A stretch of 64,000 nt of DNA from Lycorma delicatula (taxonomy: Eukaryota; Arthropoda; Insecta; Hemiptera; Fulgoridae). The DNA is taken from positions 87,127,398 through 87,191,397 of the forward strand of contig NC_134457.1 in assembly GCF_047948215.1 (NCBI RefSeq), given 5' to 3'. The translations under genes were made by a program, and so were the position numbers. The notes under the pieces were generated by a model. It saw only the letters and a list, made by a program, of their open reading frames with translations, did no database searches and was not told where the DNA came from. Below are positions 12,544 through 25,138 of the stretch, in pieces. Numbering within the stretch: the first letter of the stretch is position 1; each line of letters begins with the position of its first letter.

Positions 12544-12884
12544 ATGAAGATCATATTTACAGTTATACTATTATCTGACTGTTGTTTAAATATAATGATT
12601 GCAAAAACTGAACAAAAAGAGAAAATATATGATGGACAATCAATTATTATTAAAAGAATATTACGTAATAGTTTGTCTAATTATAACACAGATGGTATTG
12701 TTAACCACAATAAAAATGATGACGAAAAAGTACAGAGGTTAACTAACTCTAAGTCTCACTATATTACCAACAGTATTAATAATAATCGTAATAGTAGAAA
12801 TTATGATTATGATGATAACAGTGATGATTTAAGTGATGAAATAATGAAGACATCGGAGCAAATTGCTTTTCGACCACTGTTCAG
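12544..12884 (+). CDS. Secreted peptide precursor, coding exon 1
   Basis: The exon starts after a strong acceptor (TTTAACTTTCAG, then ACAATG), so the ATG at 12544 is the natural start. It ends at a donor, TTCAG|GTATAT, in phase 2 after 113 complete codons. Residues 1-20 (MKIIFTVILLSDCCLNIMIA) form a hydrophobic signal peptide. The rest is Asn/Asp/Ser-rich with a dibasic KR in SIIIKRILRN. The end, AFRPLF plus a split Arg codon, joins in frame to 19208-19424, giving a predicted 185-residue precursor. Small size, secretion signal and basic sites suggest a neuropeptide precursor. I do not recognise this exon by similarity. Confidence 0.6.
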
Positions 12885-14685
12885 GTATATTAGATTATTA
12901 ATTAATTATATTTTTTGTTAATTAAAAAAAAATATCCTATATGTTATTGAGTAACGAATAGACATTACAGTTTATATTAAGTGATTTAATAATTAATTAT
13001 TATTATTAATTATTAATAATTCAACAAATTGCATCCTACCTGTAAAATATAATTACATTAAAATAAATTACAGTGGGTGAAGCTCCAGTTATCCGAATTA
13101 ACCTTTCCAAGACCACTTCAGTTAAAAATAAACTAAAATTAACAGCTACACTGCTGTTACAACCTGTTGGTAGATAAATGAGAAGTTGTGGTACCATATC
13201 TGAATACTTATTGAAATGGAGGTTGTAAAATTTTAATTATTTAAAGTACGTTGATTATTTCCTTAAAACCACTTCCACATTTTCATATTCTTGCCTCCAA
13301 TTTATATATATCATCTTAAGTATTAATGGAAGATGAAGAATGTGAATGTAGCCTACTTTTTATTTAAAAAGAACATATATTATTTGTTTGTATCATTCTT
13401 ATGTGTACGAATATAATATTATACATTCCCATATAAAATATGTCATTTCTTGAGGTTCTATAAAAAGGTCAGAATCACGTTTAAGATGGTAAAATGGGTT
13501 ATCTGATCATTGTTTGGCACCCATAAGAATGAATTATGTAAACGAATATAAATAGAAAATTAAATACTGTATCTTAATTATCCTTGTGTATTTATGAATG
13601 TGCAACCTTACATTATAAACAACTTTTAAATAATACCAATTTTTTTTTTAAAACTGAATTTTCTGCACAACATGAACTAAAAATATCCTCAAAATAATCT
13701 TTAGCAACACCTTCTGAATTATTTTGTTATAGTTTGTTGTATTCTGTATCTTCATGTATATATCTTAATATTATTTCAGGTTTTTGTATTTTAAATAATT
13801 AAATATCACATCTATTTTTTATCTTATATTTACCTCAAATTGACATGAATTTATATAATTTACACATCAGTATACCAAACTTATTTATTATTATATACTA
13901 ATCAGAATAAAATATTTATTTACAAAGACTTATTGACTGAGTTTGGTTAGTTACTTTAGCTCAATTTCACTCTGATTTCTTTCTTCATCTATAGTCTTGC
14001 GACTGATGATGGGAGAGTGTATACAATCACTTGCATTTCTGGGTTTCTGAAGACTCACAAACCAACATGAGATTCCTCTATATGACAAAAAGAATAGGGT
14101 ATGAATAGCAATATCAGATGGAAGAATAATAGACTGACACTCTTTACAGAAGCAAAATAAAAAGGAAAATAAATACACCAGCATACACCTGGCAACATTC
14201 CTCTAGACTTAAATATTCACTTTTGAGGAGCTACAAAAAACTAATTGTATTATGCTCCAGAATATTCATAATAAAAAACTAACTTCACTAGAAATATTAC
14301 ATTAAAAACTTATTTCTTTTATAATTTTGTTCATTATGTAATGAGGAACTCCTATCAGTTTGATTTAATCAAGTTTGCTATCACCTTTGAGGTTTAAATG
14401 TCATTAAAAATATGGAATGACCGACTAAATCATTAAAATATTTTTTAATATAAATTAGGGGTTTGTTATGTATATTTTTTTAATTGAATACTCAAATGAT
14501 AAGAGTGATAGCCAGATCAGAATCTGATTTTAAATTAATTACAAGTTGAATTCCTTAAACTTGTAGTTGTATAAAAGTTAGGATTGTATAGTATACTCTT
14601 ATAAAGATCTGATTTGAACTGATTAATCTGCTCTTCAAATAACACATTTTTACTAACAGATACATAAAGTTCCTTTTGACAATGT
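12885..14685 (+). other. Intron of the peptide precursor gene, first part
   Basis: AT-rich DNA. A minus-strand frame at 14184-13951 has no recognised content. Transposon remnants follow at 14690, 15460 and 16890. Confidence 0.45.
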
Positions 14686-14689
14686 TATG

Positions 14690-15420
14690 TCCACTTCCTA
14701 CAACACAAGCATTGACTGGAGTGTTCATCACTCAGTTTTGGGATCAATTTTGTTTTTACTTTTAATAAACAGTCCATCTCCACATATAGAAACCTCTATC
14801 TTATTTGCTGATGAAGGAAGTTTTCTGGTCTTATTTGAGAATGGTGTTATCTCGCTCTAACAATGTCAGATGATACTAAATGCTTCGAAAAAGTGGTTTT
14901 CGTGTAATGGTTTAACTGTTAATTTTGATAAACGTTTTTTTTTTAATTTTTAATTAGACTCAAGTTAAAGAACACTTTTAAAATTCCTTTTAGCTTCTAT
15001 GATAATTCATAAAAACTATATGAGATTTTCTTCCTTAGTATATCCACAATTCATATTTGAAATGGAACACCCACAAACTTCTTGTTCAAGCAATTAACTT
15101 AATAGAACTTAATAGCCTTTTATTTTATAAAGTAAATAAGTTCTTAAGATTATAAATATGCTCAAATTGTTGTTTACTATGTATATATTATGTCTTACAC
15201 CATTATCTAGTAATATGGGAAATGTTTCTCAGATGCAGAAACAGTTCACTTGACTAATAATTGGTAGGTCCCAAAAGTTACACAAGACACATTTTTAAAA
15301 AAAGCAGGAGTTTGACTGTGAGTTCCTTTTGAGAGGAGTATGATAAGTTCGTGAAAAGCCAAGAGAGAGCACTAGTAGTACATTATTGAGGTCATTTTTA
15401 GTTTCCTGCATCTCCTAGTT
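14690..15420 (+). pseudogene. LINE reverse transcriptase fragment inside the intron
   Basis: Plus-strand text reads SVHHSVLGSILFLLLINSPS, then TSILFADEGSFLVLF and NASKKWFSCNGLTVNFDKR. This follows the pattern 'SVPQGSVLGPILFLLYINDL...LFADDTSLL...W...N.LTLN..K', with the second catalytic Asp replaced by Glu. Further on, YYVLHHYLVIWEMF and HIFKKAGVLTVSSF match the thumb/C-terminal region. Stops make it dead. It sits in sense orientation in the host intron. Confidence 0.75.
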
Positions 15421-15459
15421 TCATTGCAATAGACAATATTTGGAATTCTGTTATTGACA

Positions 15460-16190
15460 GCCACTTGAATCAATCATTTGAAACTGTAATTTGTGAAAAA
15501 CAGACAAAAGAGTATTTTGTGTGGTGATCAAACACTACATTTTAAAAGATAAACACATAGGAAACTAAAGGCAAGCTGGATAAATATTATGGTAAGTCAT
15601 CAACATCTATTAGAACAGCTTACAAGCAGTTTGGTTAGTTTTGGAGCAATCATATGGGCACAAGTATGCTGAAATCCAGACAGCCTATTATTTCAATAAC
15701 TACAGAAAATAAAAATCCATAATATGGTGATAGAGGGTAAAGAATTGAAAAGCATGTGAGATTACTAAGACAATAGGCATCTCAAATGAACAAGTGATTC
15801 ATATTTTATACAAATACATAAAAATTGTTAACAAATGGTAACAGTCAAAACGTAGGTTTTGTCATCAAGGAATTTACAACAGAGACTGCAAAAAGTGTCC
15901 CATCAATGGGAAAGTTGATGGCCATATAATTTGGGAATCTCATGGCATAATTCTTCATCAACTTTATGGAGAAAGGAAAAATGATAAACAGACTGTATTA
16001 AGCATCTGTACTGGATTATCCAAATGCGGAAAAAAATGACCACATTTGATGAAAAAGATTCTTTTTTACCAAGACAATGCCAGCTCACTCTTCGACACCA
16101 AAATTGTTTTAATTATGCTACAAAATTCTTCTGTACCCTACCTACTCGCAATAATTTTAGACCTGATTAGAAATTATGTTGAGAAATGAT
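15460..16190 (+). pseudogene. Mariner transposase, decayed, nearly full span
   Basis: The plus strand keeps pieces of mariner transposase in order. The N-terminal HTH region reads RTAYKQFG then PIISITTENKN. The catalytic part reads GKVDGHIIWESHGIILHQLY, then KKILFYQDNASSLFDTKIV, matching 'VMASVFWDSKGIIL...VLFHQDNAP.H'. The second Asp block (FYQDNA) is kept. Stops and shifts are frequent and the SPDL block is gone. It follows the LINE fragment directly in the same intron. Confidence 0.7.
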
Positions 16191-16199
16191 AAGATTTTT

Positions 16200-16880
16200 C
16201 TAAAAAATTATGTCTTCTTTATTGTTGCACAGATTTATCAAACATCCAACATACATTTCTAGAATTAATTTTAATTGTTTTTAATAACGTTTTTCCTATA
16301 AAGGACTTCTAATATTTATATGATCATAAGACCAGATTTATAAATCATTTAAACCTTGACATAATAAAACAGTCTTAGAAATAACATCCAACCATTTACC
16401 TGAGAGTTCTTTGTTAAAGTAAATGAAAATAAAACAAAAAAATTACAAAATCTACATGAATTTAGGTAATCTTGTTAAGTAGATGTTGAAAGATTTTTAC
16501 AAAAAATATAATTATTTTGATGGATTCATTTCATGAACCATTTAATATAGAATCCACTCATTATAACAACAGAATGCTAAAATAATTAGAAAGCATATTT
16601 GTTATAGGTGAAGTTAACTTTATTTTCCTCTTAAAAATTGAGTTTTTTAACAATCAAAACGTTTTCAGTTTGATAGCTGACTTATGTATTTTTGGGTGCT
16701 TAATCCAAATATGACCTCCATTTTTCTCCATCACATAAGGATTTTTCACAAAAATCCTTCAATTTTTTTTTAATAATAAAACCAACTTTTAATTAAATTT
16801 AGGTTTAATTTACAAGTGATAGGAAAAACAGAATTATTTAAAAATATCATTAAAATTAATGAAAACATACAGTAAAATAC
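16200..16880. other. Non-coding intron DNA
   Basis: AT-rich, no ORF or named repeat. Confidence 0.5.
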
Positions 16881-16889
16881 TATTTACAT

Positions 16890-18430
16890 CCTTATAATTT
16901 TTTTTTTGGTTCAATGCTCCTTTTGATGCCTTTTCTTCTGTGGTCTTGCAGTGTATCATCCCTTTTTAACATCCAATAGAATTCAGCTATCATGCTCATG
17001 TTCCACCTCCCTTTGTATCTCCTCTCAGTCTCTTTCATGCCTTGGTAGAAGAATCTTTCCCCTACTCATCACTTACTGCACCAAGATTTTCAGGAAAGTA
17101 GTTGAGGTGCGAATCTAGAAAGTGCACCTTTAGGTACATTTTACAGCCTCCATTTCAGATTCATGTATTCCATTCATAAGCTTTCTTATATTCAGCCTAA
17201 CAAAAACATCCTCCCCTTCTTTATCTTTGTTTCTGATAAACCAGGAAACTGTCTATAAAGATACTTGGAATACTTTCCATCTATTTTTTAACGTCTTCAC
17301 AAATTGCTTCATAGCACTGGTTTAGCATGTAATGGAGCAAGCAAAACTTTGCTTGTTCTACTAAATTTTCTCTTTCAATGTTTTTCATACCAACTTTAAG
17401 ATTTGTCTTGGTAGCCATTCTTTGTTATTATAGTGCTACTTTCTATCACGACTATTCCACTCGCATAAAAAAAACATGGATATTTGGTATAACCGCTTTG
17501 TTGTCCAAGTAACAATGAAAGTATTTTTAAATTGCCACAGATTGTCCAACCTTAATCCTTAGACTGAAGTTTAATTAAAAGTAACAAAATTTTTGTATCA
17601 CTCTTTCAAATGAACAGAATGCTTCACAGGTAAAGTAATGTATTATTTCCATTCTGCAGAAGAACTGTCTTATGACTCCTTTTCAACAAATCAATGATCG
17701 GTTTTCATTCAGAAACCACATAGTCAATGTGGAACTTTCTATGAGTCCAGGTATATCTTACAGTAAACTTCTTCTCGAGAAAAAATATTGAATAAAGTTT
17801 TTTTCTCTGTTCCTAAACCAGTAAAATGTAGTGCCAAGAGCTAACAATTTTTTTCCTTTTACCTTGAGTCTTAAAGTTCAGCTGAGCAGTTTAAGTTCCT
17901 TAAAGTTCTTTCTGAGAAAAGTTTAAGTCTGTTACCAAATTATTTAATTCAGATTGCTTGAACAATTTTGGTTCATCACTTCCAGGATTGTAATGATCAT
18001 TTTCATCATCCAGTTCATTAGTACAGGACATGAAACCCATTTCTTCATCACAAGTATCATCTAATTTATCTGGTGGTGACGGAATGTATTTCTGGTCAGT
18101 GGATGTATAGGATGTATTGCTGATCAAAGGTTTGGTTAAAAAATGTCTTTTCCTTTTTTTAAATTGAATCTCTGTATTATATATGAACAAAAGTAATAAT
18201 CATCGCTCGCTATTCATATATGGTTCTCTCCAAACCAATTGCACTCTAAAGCAGAAAGACTTTTTTTTCTTTGTGACCACTGGCAAACCTTAACACACAC
18301 TGAACAAACTTTATGAGGAGCTCAAGATTTGTCTTGGTCTCCTAATTTCACACCATAATGTGCAAAATTTTTTTTTACAAGTTTTGTTGTCTCTTTAACA
18401 GTAAACTTTCCACAAATGTAGCAAAAAGGT
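16890..18430 (-). pseudogene. Decayed copy of a multicopy invertebrate gene of unknown function
   Basis: The minus strand gives, in order: FYICGKFTV; a Cys/His-containing N-terminal part (HKVCSVCVKVCQWS); an acidic linker at 18190-17900 (KYIPSPPDKLDD and NDHYNPGSDEPK); LLGQQSGYTKYPCFF near 17500; and a C-terminal part near 17110-16940 resembling 'LG..S.EQGERFHQDI..ME.RYQGRW..NM..DYCW.LKRD'. From memory, proteins with these blocks are repeated in aphid, hydra and other invertebrate genomes and have no known function. Several stops and frame changes mark this copy as dead. A transposon origin is possible but unproven. Confidence 0.5.
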
Positions 18431-18439
18431 CAGACATAT

Positions 18440-19069
18440 TGACACAGCCTATCAATGCCATTGGAATTTAATTTAATAAAAACTAAAAATTAAATATGGT
18501 TACTGGAAAATATAAGTACACAAAGAAAATTATTTAAAAAAATAAAATGTATGAAAAAGAAAATATTATTCAAAAAGTTATAATGCAAATTAAATGAATG
18601 AAGCTGTCACAAAACTAATAGCACAAATTCACACCACAATTGTAAAAAGATACTGAATTTAATTTTTTTTTAAGAATAGCAGATGGTGGTAGGGAGACAG
18701 ACAGACAGTGACAGGAAAATGATCAGACATTCAGTAACACAAAAGTGGCTGTATGTATGATTATGTTATAAATTTATTACTGCTTTTAACTTCCTTATCA
18801 TAAATCCACAACAGTTTTATTCAGAATATCAACTTTTTACATTTTCACACATTATTGTAATGATTGTTTATTTAATTATTGTTTATTAATTATGATTGTT
18901 TATTTAAACAACAATTTTTACAAAATGATTCTTTATAATAGGTTAACATCTACAGATAGAACAAAGAATGACATTGTGAAAAAACCTTACATAATGGATT
19001 TTTTTAAATATTTATATCACTTGGTGGATTCCACACAATTTTAACATTGCACACCTGTAATAATTATAA

Positions 19070-19116
<47 letters not shown>

Positions 19117-19207
19117 ATTTATAACATATATTATATAAATTACATATATTATTTATTCTATAAATAAAATATATAGTTAAGCTAACATAACTAAAAACAT
19201 TCACCAG
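18440..19207 (+). other. End of intron; long (TA)n microsatellite
   Basis: AT-rich with a TA run at about 19070-19113. The intron ends with CTAAC (possible branch point, near 19180) and ACATTCACCAG before 19208. The pyrimidine tract is weak. Confidence 0.5.
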
Positions 19208-19424
19208 GAGATTCGTTCCTGCCGTAATTTTTAGGCACAAGCAGATGATGGAAGAACGGAAAAAAAGGAAAGAAACAAGAAGAAGAATTTCAGATGAACA
19301 ATCTGACAGAAGAAATCCTAACTATAATAATAATGATCTTATCTACATTTGTTATGGGCAAATATGTCGACCAATTACAACTACTGATATTAGACAGTTA
19401 CAATTGTCACAAAGAAGATACTGA
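19208..19424 (+). CDS. Secreted peptide precursor, last exon with C-x4-C peptide
   Basis: The exon begins in the phase needed by exon 1 (split Arg codon) and runs 71 codons to TGA at 19422-19424. In the joined numbering the basic stretch RKKRKETRRR is at 131-140 and RR at 148-149. Then come NPNYNNNDLIY and ICYGQIC (161-167), with cysteines 162 and 167 four residues apart, and finally RR-Y at 183-185. A short disulfide loop bounded by dibasic sites is typical of neuropeptide precursors. The I-C-x3-I-C spacing resembles CNMamide peptides, but the amidated Asn-Met end is absent. The identity is therefore tentative. Confidence 0.55.
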
Positions 19425-20275
19425 TAAATAACAGCAATCAACTGGTAATAACCATAATAATTATTATAATCAACATTTTTTTTACAGAGTTTTGTAAAGT
19501 TGTTATTTTTTACTGTTAATAGTACAAATAATGTATTTATTTTGTTTAAAATTTAATTTTTAAGTTCTTATGTGAATAATATTAAAAAAAATGATATTTT
19601 AGTGATTGTTTTAAGTTCTTTTGGAATTATTAATGTTTTCACTAGTATAGAATAGAAATTTTAAGTAATGGAAATTGTTTTAGTTACATCCTGTAACTTA
19701 CTTTAAGAATTAGCAAACATTTAACATTATAAAAAATTACTAGACATAAAAAAAATGTAAAGAATAGAATTAATGCTAATTAATTTCATCTTTATAAGGA
19801 AGACTATTTTTAATACATTAATCATATACAAGATTCATCTTGATCATCCCCTAAAAAGTTTTTAGATCTTTATTAAATTTTTCTAATGAATCTTGGAAAG
19901 AAATTAAGACAAGAACACCTGTTACAGAAAGTTTTGTAAAAATCAGATATGCTATTCACACACAACGTGTTGAAGTTGTAGTAACTGAGAAAGCAACTAA
20001 GTAATTATTTAGCAGATAAACTTTCATTTTCAAATTAAACTTATAACCAAATTCTGATCACTCAGTAATGAAGTTTATTTTACCAGTGTGTAGAAGTCTT
20101 AATATGTGTTTGTTATATAATTATAACACATAAAATGATTCAGGAGGAAAGGGAAATAATTAGGTAACTGATTTTAGAGCTTGGAATAAGGAAAAAGGTT
20201 TACACACATAACATGTCCGAAAGCGCTTTGTTATAGAGTTGCAGCTAGCGAAAAAGTTTGTCCAGATTTCAGTTA
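19425..20275. other. Likely 3' UTR and intergenic DNA
   Basis: AT-rich, no gene seen. The 3' end of the peptide gene should lie here, but I could not choose a polyadenylation site with confidence. Confidence 0.4.
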
Positions 20276-20279
20276 CCCC

Positions 20280-21150
20280 TTTTCATACTGACATTTTTAA
20301 GATGTCATATAAGGGGTAAACTTGATAGTTGCTTAAGTTTTTTGACCTGAAAAATTGAATAAAACAGATCCCAGAACTGTATCTCCCATAGGTTTCATGA
20401 TATCCAAGCAAAAACAGAAAAGTCAGTGATGAAAAACTAGTAGAAAATTTATTCTGAGAAAATTGATGTATAAAGTCTATGAAAAAATCAAGTTTTATTG
20501 TTAAAAGCAAAGCAGAACGAAACTTCAAAAACAGCTGTTTTTAATACAATAAATTTAGACCTTTGATCCAGATATTTTCTCCCTGTGACATGTTGTTCTA
20601 GTATGAAGGAGCTCTTAACTAGCTGTTGATTATGCTACGTCAAACGTTCATTGAAAATCATTGCTGGAAATTTGATTCAAATGCAGCATGTAGATTTTCT
20701 TTAGACCACATATGTGAATTCCATTTGTTGTTTACGTCTTTACAGAAAAAGTAGCTTTGTCCAAAAATAGTATGAATGAAATTAAATGGTAAGTATTGTT
20801 AACCCTCTGAAAAAACTGTAATCATCTGGCATGGTCACCAAGCTGGAGGTGTTGAACTTACTGGATATGATAAGAATGCAATCTGTGAGCTTCTAATGTC
20901 CTCCATACTGAATTTTGTGGAATGTTGAGTCATCTAGAAGTTCTTCACATACTCATTTTAGGAGTAAGCTGTACCACCTGAAGAGTTTTTCCCTTTCATC
21001 ACCAGGTACCAGTTGATGATCAGATGAAACTTGAGCACTGGGAAGTGTACCATTCTCACAAACATTATTAAAAAAATTTACAAAATACATTATGGTTTGG
21101 AAATATTCTTCTGGGATGGTTACATCAGTATTCTTCCACCACACCTATGA
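20280..21150 (-). pseudogene. Mariner-superfamily (DUF4817-type) transposase, decayed
   Basis: Reading the minus strand across frames gives CEELLDDSTFHKIQYG, PDDYSFFRGL, then WNSHMW and ENLHAAFESN and SSFILEQHVTGRKYLD. These match the core of DUF4817-type mariner-related transposases ('...N.HVWA.ENPHA...F...FSVNVWAGI......LP..LTG..YL.FL'). At least four frame breaks are present. The 20528-20283 frame further downstream may be its C-terminus but is too diverged to be sure. Confidence 0.5.
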
Positions 21151-21179
21151 TGGCCTCATTTCACCGAGAGAACTGAAAT

Positions 21180-24100
21180 CTGGGTGAAATATTTTGCTAG
21201 CTGTAAAGCGTTTTCAGATTTATGTTTGTATGAACTTTTGTACTTATTTTAAGCTCTACAACTGGTTCCCAAATTATTTTCTTTTCTAACTGAATCATAC
21301 TATATACACTATGTTGAGAGCAGTATAACTATAGAATAGCTACCCCCAACTTTGATGAAAAAATATTAATAAAACAATCTCAATTGCACGATTAATACTG
21401 AAGTGTATGGCAAGCGTATGAACTTTTTGTTATTAGTTATTTAAATCATATAAGTAGTTTAATAACTTTTCAACAGTTCAATATAGAAAAATAAAATTTT
21501 AAAAATGCTCCTACCTCAAAATGGTCTACTTTTTTGGTATGAAAAGAATACACTCCACGCATAAATAGAGGCAAACTCAAAAGTTTTAAAAGGAAAGAAC
21601 AGAACTGGGATATACAACTTTAAAGCATTGAAAAATAACAATTTTTGATGTAAAAAGATTTCAGTATATGACAATCCCCTAACCAAAATGGCATCCATTT
21701 AACATTATTTGCAAAAAAAGGCCAACAAACACCTACCTTAAGCAGCGGTCTTAAACTGAAAAAAAGGTTTTTCACTGTTGAGTACTTATTTAAGAGGTTC
21801 TGTAGATTAATTTAAAACTAGCCATAAAATATTAAATGTATGACTTTTGATTAGAGTTGTTGCAGCCCAAAATCTTTTATGTATATTCTCTTTATTCTTC
21901 CATGTCCTTTAAAATGATAGTTACAATTCTATCTTTTCCATTTAACAGTTCTGTGTTACCCCATCATCCCAAACCATGAGAACTTGGGAATGTGCTAGTC
22001 TCATATTTCAGAACAGATCTCTTTGAGGTAGGAACATTTGGTAAATTTCATTTTGCTTATGTTGATTAGTTGAAAAGTTATTTAATAATTCCCATATTCT
22101 ATGAGTACACACATATGTGCGCACACATATATCAAAGACAAAAGTATAACCAGTATTCCACAAACAGTACAGAATTCAATAATGCCTCTTATCTTATGCT
22201 CATCATTGTTTCATCTTAATAGCGCGTAATACATTTTTTTTCAAAATCACACATTACACTCAATGTTGGTGGAATACTGGTAACAAAAAAAGAATTAATT
22301 TTGCTATATATATTTATATATATACATTGTTCAGTGTTCTGTAAAGATAAAAAAATATTCTTATATAATTCTGTCAAAATTTTATAAAAATGAAACTAAC
22401 AAGACACACAAGAAACACTAGTCATTAACCCTTTTTACCTTTTACCCATTAATACTTTTTATTAAATTATTAAAATTAAAATTTATGTAATAAATTTAAT
22501 TTATTAAATTTATCTCAGTTAAGAAATGATTTTATTATATCTACTATTTTATAAATCCATATAAAGGTTACTTGGTCATTCCATAATGTTAGGGATAAGG
22601 TTATGGAATTACCCAACACTTCTACATTATTTACAACTGTACATAATGCAACTACATTGTGCATCAGACATCCGCCATCAGTTGTGCATGATTGTTAATA
22701 TTGAAAGTGTTTTCTCTTAAAATTTGTAAAAGTGCAGTACTGCATATAAAATTTCTGAAATTAATATTTTCAACTCTATACTTTTATGCATCTTGATAGT
22801 CTTAACTATGATTGAAAATCACCAGCCAATAAAACTCTAAAAGTCCCAGATAAGAGGCAGTTTTAAAATTCAACCCTCTAAAAGGTTAATCATTAAAAGA
22901 ACTAAGAGTAACAAAATTGTATAAAGTGGTAAAATTGTAACTGATACCAAGGTACAAAGAAATGTTAAGAAATCCATGTCATCAAACATTACTGCATCAA
23001 TTTTGTTATTCAAAGATGAGGCAATCAAGGTTATTAAAAAGTTTATAATAACATGCACATGATCATAGTTTTTTACTTTAACTTGTACTTTTTGATAAAA
23101 ATATTAAATTTATACATAGTTCAACGTCTAAAATAAATCAGAATGATAAATTATTTCTAAGTTTTTTTATTTCTTCAAAGACTTACCTTATCCAATATTG
23201 ATTATTCCAAAAGTAATCATCTAACAATTAATTTTGAAAGTGGCCTTATCCGAATTTAAATTGACTTCAAAAATAGAATGATAAAGAATTCATATACATT
23301 ATTTAATGAAATAAGAATTTTTAATTTGATAATTTTATATTAAATTTATATTCATAAAGCAAAAGGATTGTATTTGGCAGTTTCATGCTTATACTGAAAA
23401 ATTATTTTAACGTATAAAACCTACTTCTGGAATGAAAAAGGCTCATTTTTGCTTATTTGCTTTGCCGTCTACAGGTTTTTTTTAATACCTTTAAGTTTAG
23501 GTATTAGATTTTAATTTTTCCTTTTACAAATGAAAGAATATTTAGAACTATTATAAGCAGAACTGTCACCAATGAGGAATATGTTGATATTTCATATGTA
23601 AAAAATTCTGGTAATAGCAGTAATGCTCTCAATGTTTTACATATTAACATTATGTAACTACAATAAAAATTGCATTCAATTATTATTAATATTATTAGAA
23701 ATTAAAGAAACAAAATAAGATGTAATTGTTTTAATTAAATCATGGCATATAGTGCGAAGATTTGATCCTGCACTTAGGTGAGTACATTGTATTTAAAATT
23801 AATCATAAAGCAAAATTAAAATGATGATTAAATGAATCATCATTAAAATGATGATAATTAAAGTGCTCAGAGATTGATTTCGCTGAAGACATATGTCTTA
23901 AATTAGATTTCACCTTTACTAATAGTTACAATACCTTAATTATTTAATGCAACTCAAGCACCAAGTTGTTTACAGGTGGTGTGGTAAAGTTAACGTACTT
24001 TCCTGAGTCCCTACTGTATCCAGTAACTCTTGCATTTGTTTTTGGAGACCCATCAATCCGGGTGATCTTTTAGCTCCATACTGATGGATGCTCCACCAGA

Positions 24101-24605
24101 ATATTAATTTTATATTTAAAAGCATTTTGATTGTGATATCCTCTATGAAAACCAAACCACTTTAGGTACCATGTGCTGGAACAGACTAGTATTAATTTCA
24201 TTACTTAAACTATCAGTGATAGAAAATTCTGCACTGAGTACATTTTCAGACTTAAGATATAAGTAACATTAAATGACAGTGAACAAAAAAAAGAAGATAA
24301 AATAGATCAGTGCTTAACTGAAATATTAATTTCCAACTATAACTTTGCTGATAATAATGACTTCAGATAACTCTAAATTAAAAATCACTTATAATTTATC
24401 CATTTAAGTCTTTAAATTGTTAAGTGATCAGAATTAAGATGAAGTAATCAGTGAGAAAGTAAAACAAATGCACAGAAATTTTCACATTATTATGAAATCT
24501 ATACAAAAGCAAAGTGTAGTATTAAAAGAAAAAGATTAGATCTAAAAAAACTAAAACTGTGAATAATTAAATTATATTATATTACAACCTTCTGTTTGTT
24601 TTTTA
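21180..24605. other. Long non-coding stretch
   Basis: About 3.4 kb of AT-rich DNA without a supported gene. One minus-strand stretch at 24155-23970 (SPGLMGLQKQMQELLDTVGT) looks more protein-like than its surroundings, but I do not recognise it and see no clear splice signals. Confidence 0.4.
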
Positions 24606-24610
24606 TCTCA

Positions 24611-24705
24611 GGAATGGTCAGACTGTACAAGACTACATACACTTCATTTACAATCATTCATACATATCATTCTCATTCATCCTCTGCTAAACAGAAAAAG
24701 AGTAA
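24611..24705 (+). repeat. SINE family 2 fragment (3' half)
   Basis: GGAATGGTCAGACTGTACAA, then GACTACATACACTTCATTTA and CATTCATCCTCTG match the middle and 3' part of the full SINE at 32721-33026, read on its own strand. The tRNA-like head is missing. Confidence 0.8.
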
Positions 24706-24799
24706 TCCATTATATTAACACGTTTCATTGTGAAAGTTATTCAGTTAAACAGTCTCAACAATTACAAATATACTGAATATCATTACTCTTATAGAAAGC

Positions 24800-25138
24800 T
24801 ACTCTGACTTTTTTTTTTACTCTTTGACTTTTTTTTTTTTTGACTCCTCCCCTGGGCTGGTCCGACTGGTTGGTATTGTGCCACCCAGGGGACTGCCTGT
24901 TGTACTCAAATGGGCCTTCCCAGGTCGGCCCACCGGTCAGTTCTTTTGAGTCTATTGATATGCCCATCTATATATATCGCCACGCCATACCATGATTGTC
25001 TTGACATGACGATTGGGTCTTTTCTTTGATCTTTCCTATCAAGAAAAACCTTGGAGTCCCCAGTGGCTCATCGAAACTGGCACACCTCAGCATGCCAGTC
25101 CTCACCACTGGGGCTATCCGCCCTTCCCTATACTAAGA
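24800..25138 (-). mobile_element. 3' UTR and A-rich tail of R1-clade LINE A
   Basis: Downstream of ORF2 on the minus strand is a G+C-rich untranslated stretch. It ends in GGGGAGGAGTC, 11 A, GTCAAAGAGT, 10 A, GTC (about 24847-24806). A-rich tracts separated by GTC look like a tail built in more than one step of target-primed reverse transcription. No clear target-site duplication was found. Confidence 0.65.

Noticed and set aside
19070..19113. (TA)n as a replication origin or scaffold attachment site
   Set aside because: A plain microsatellite in an intron; nothing else supports such a role.
23970..24155. Minus-strand host exon (SPGLMGLQKQMQELLDTVGT)
   Set aside because: Protein-like text, but no matching splice signals and no recognised family.
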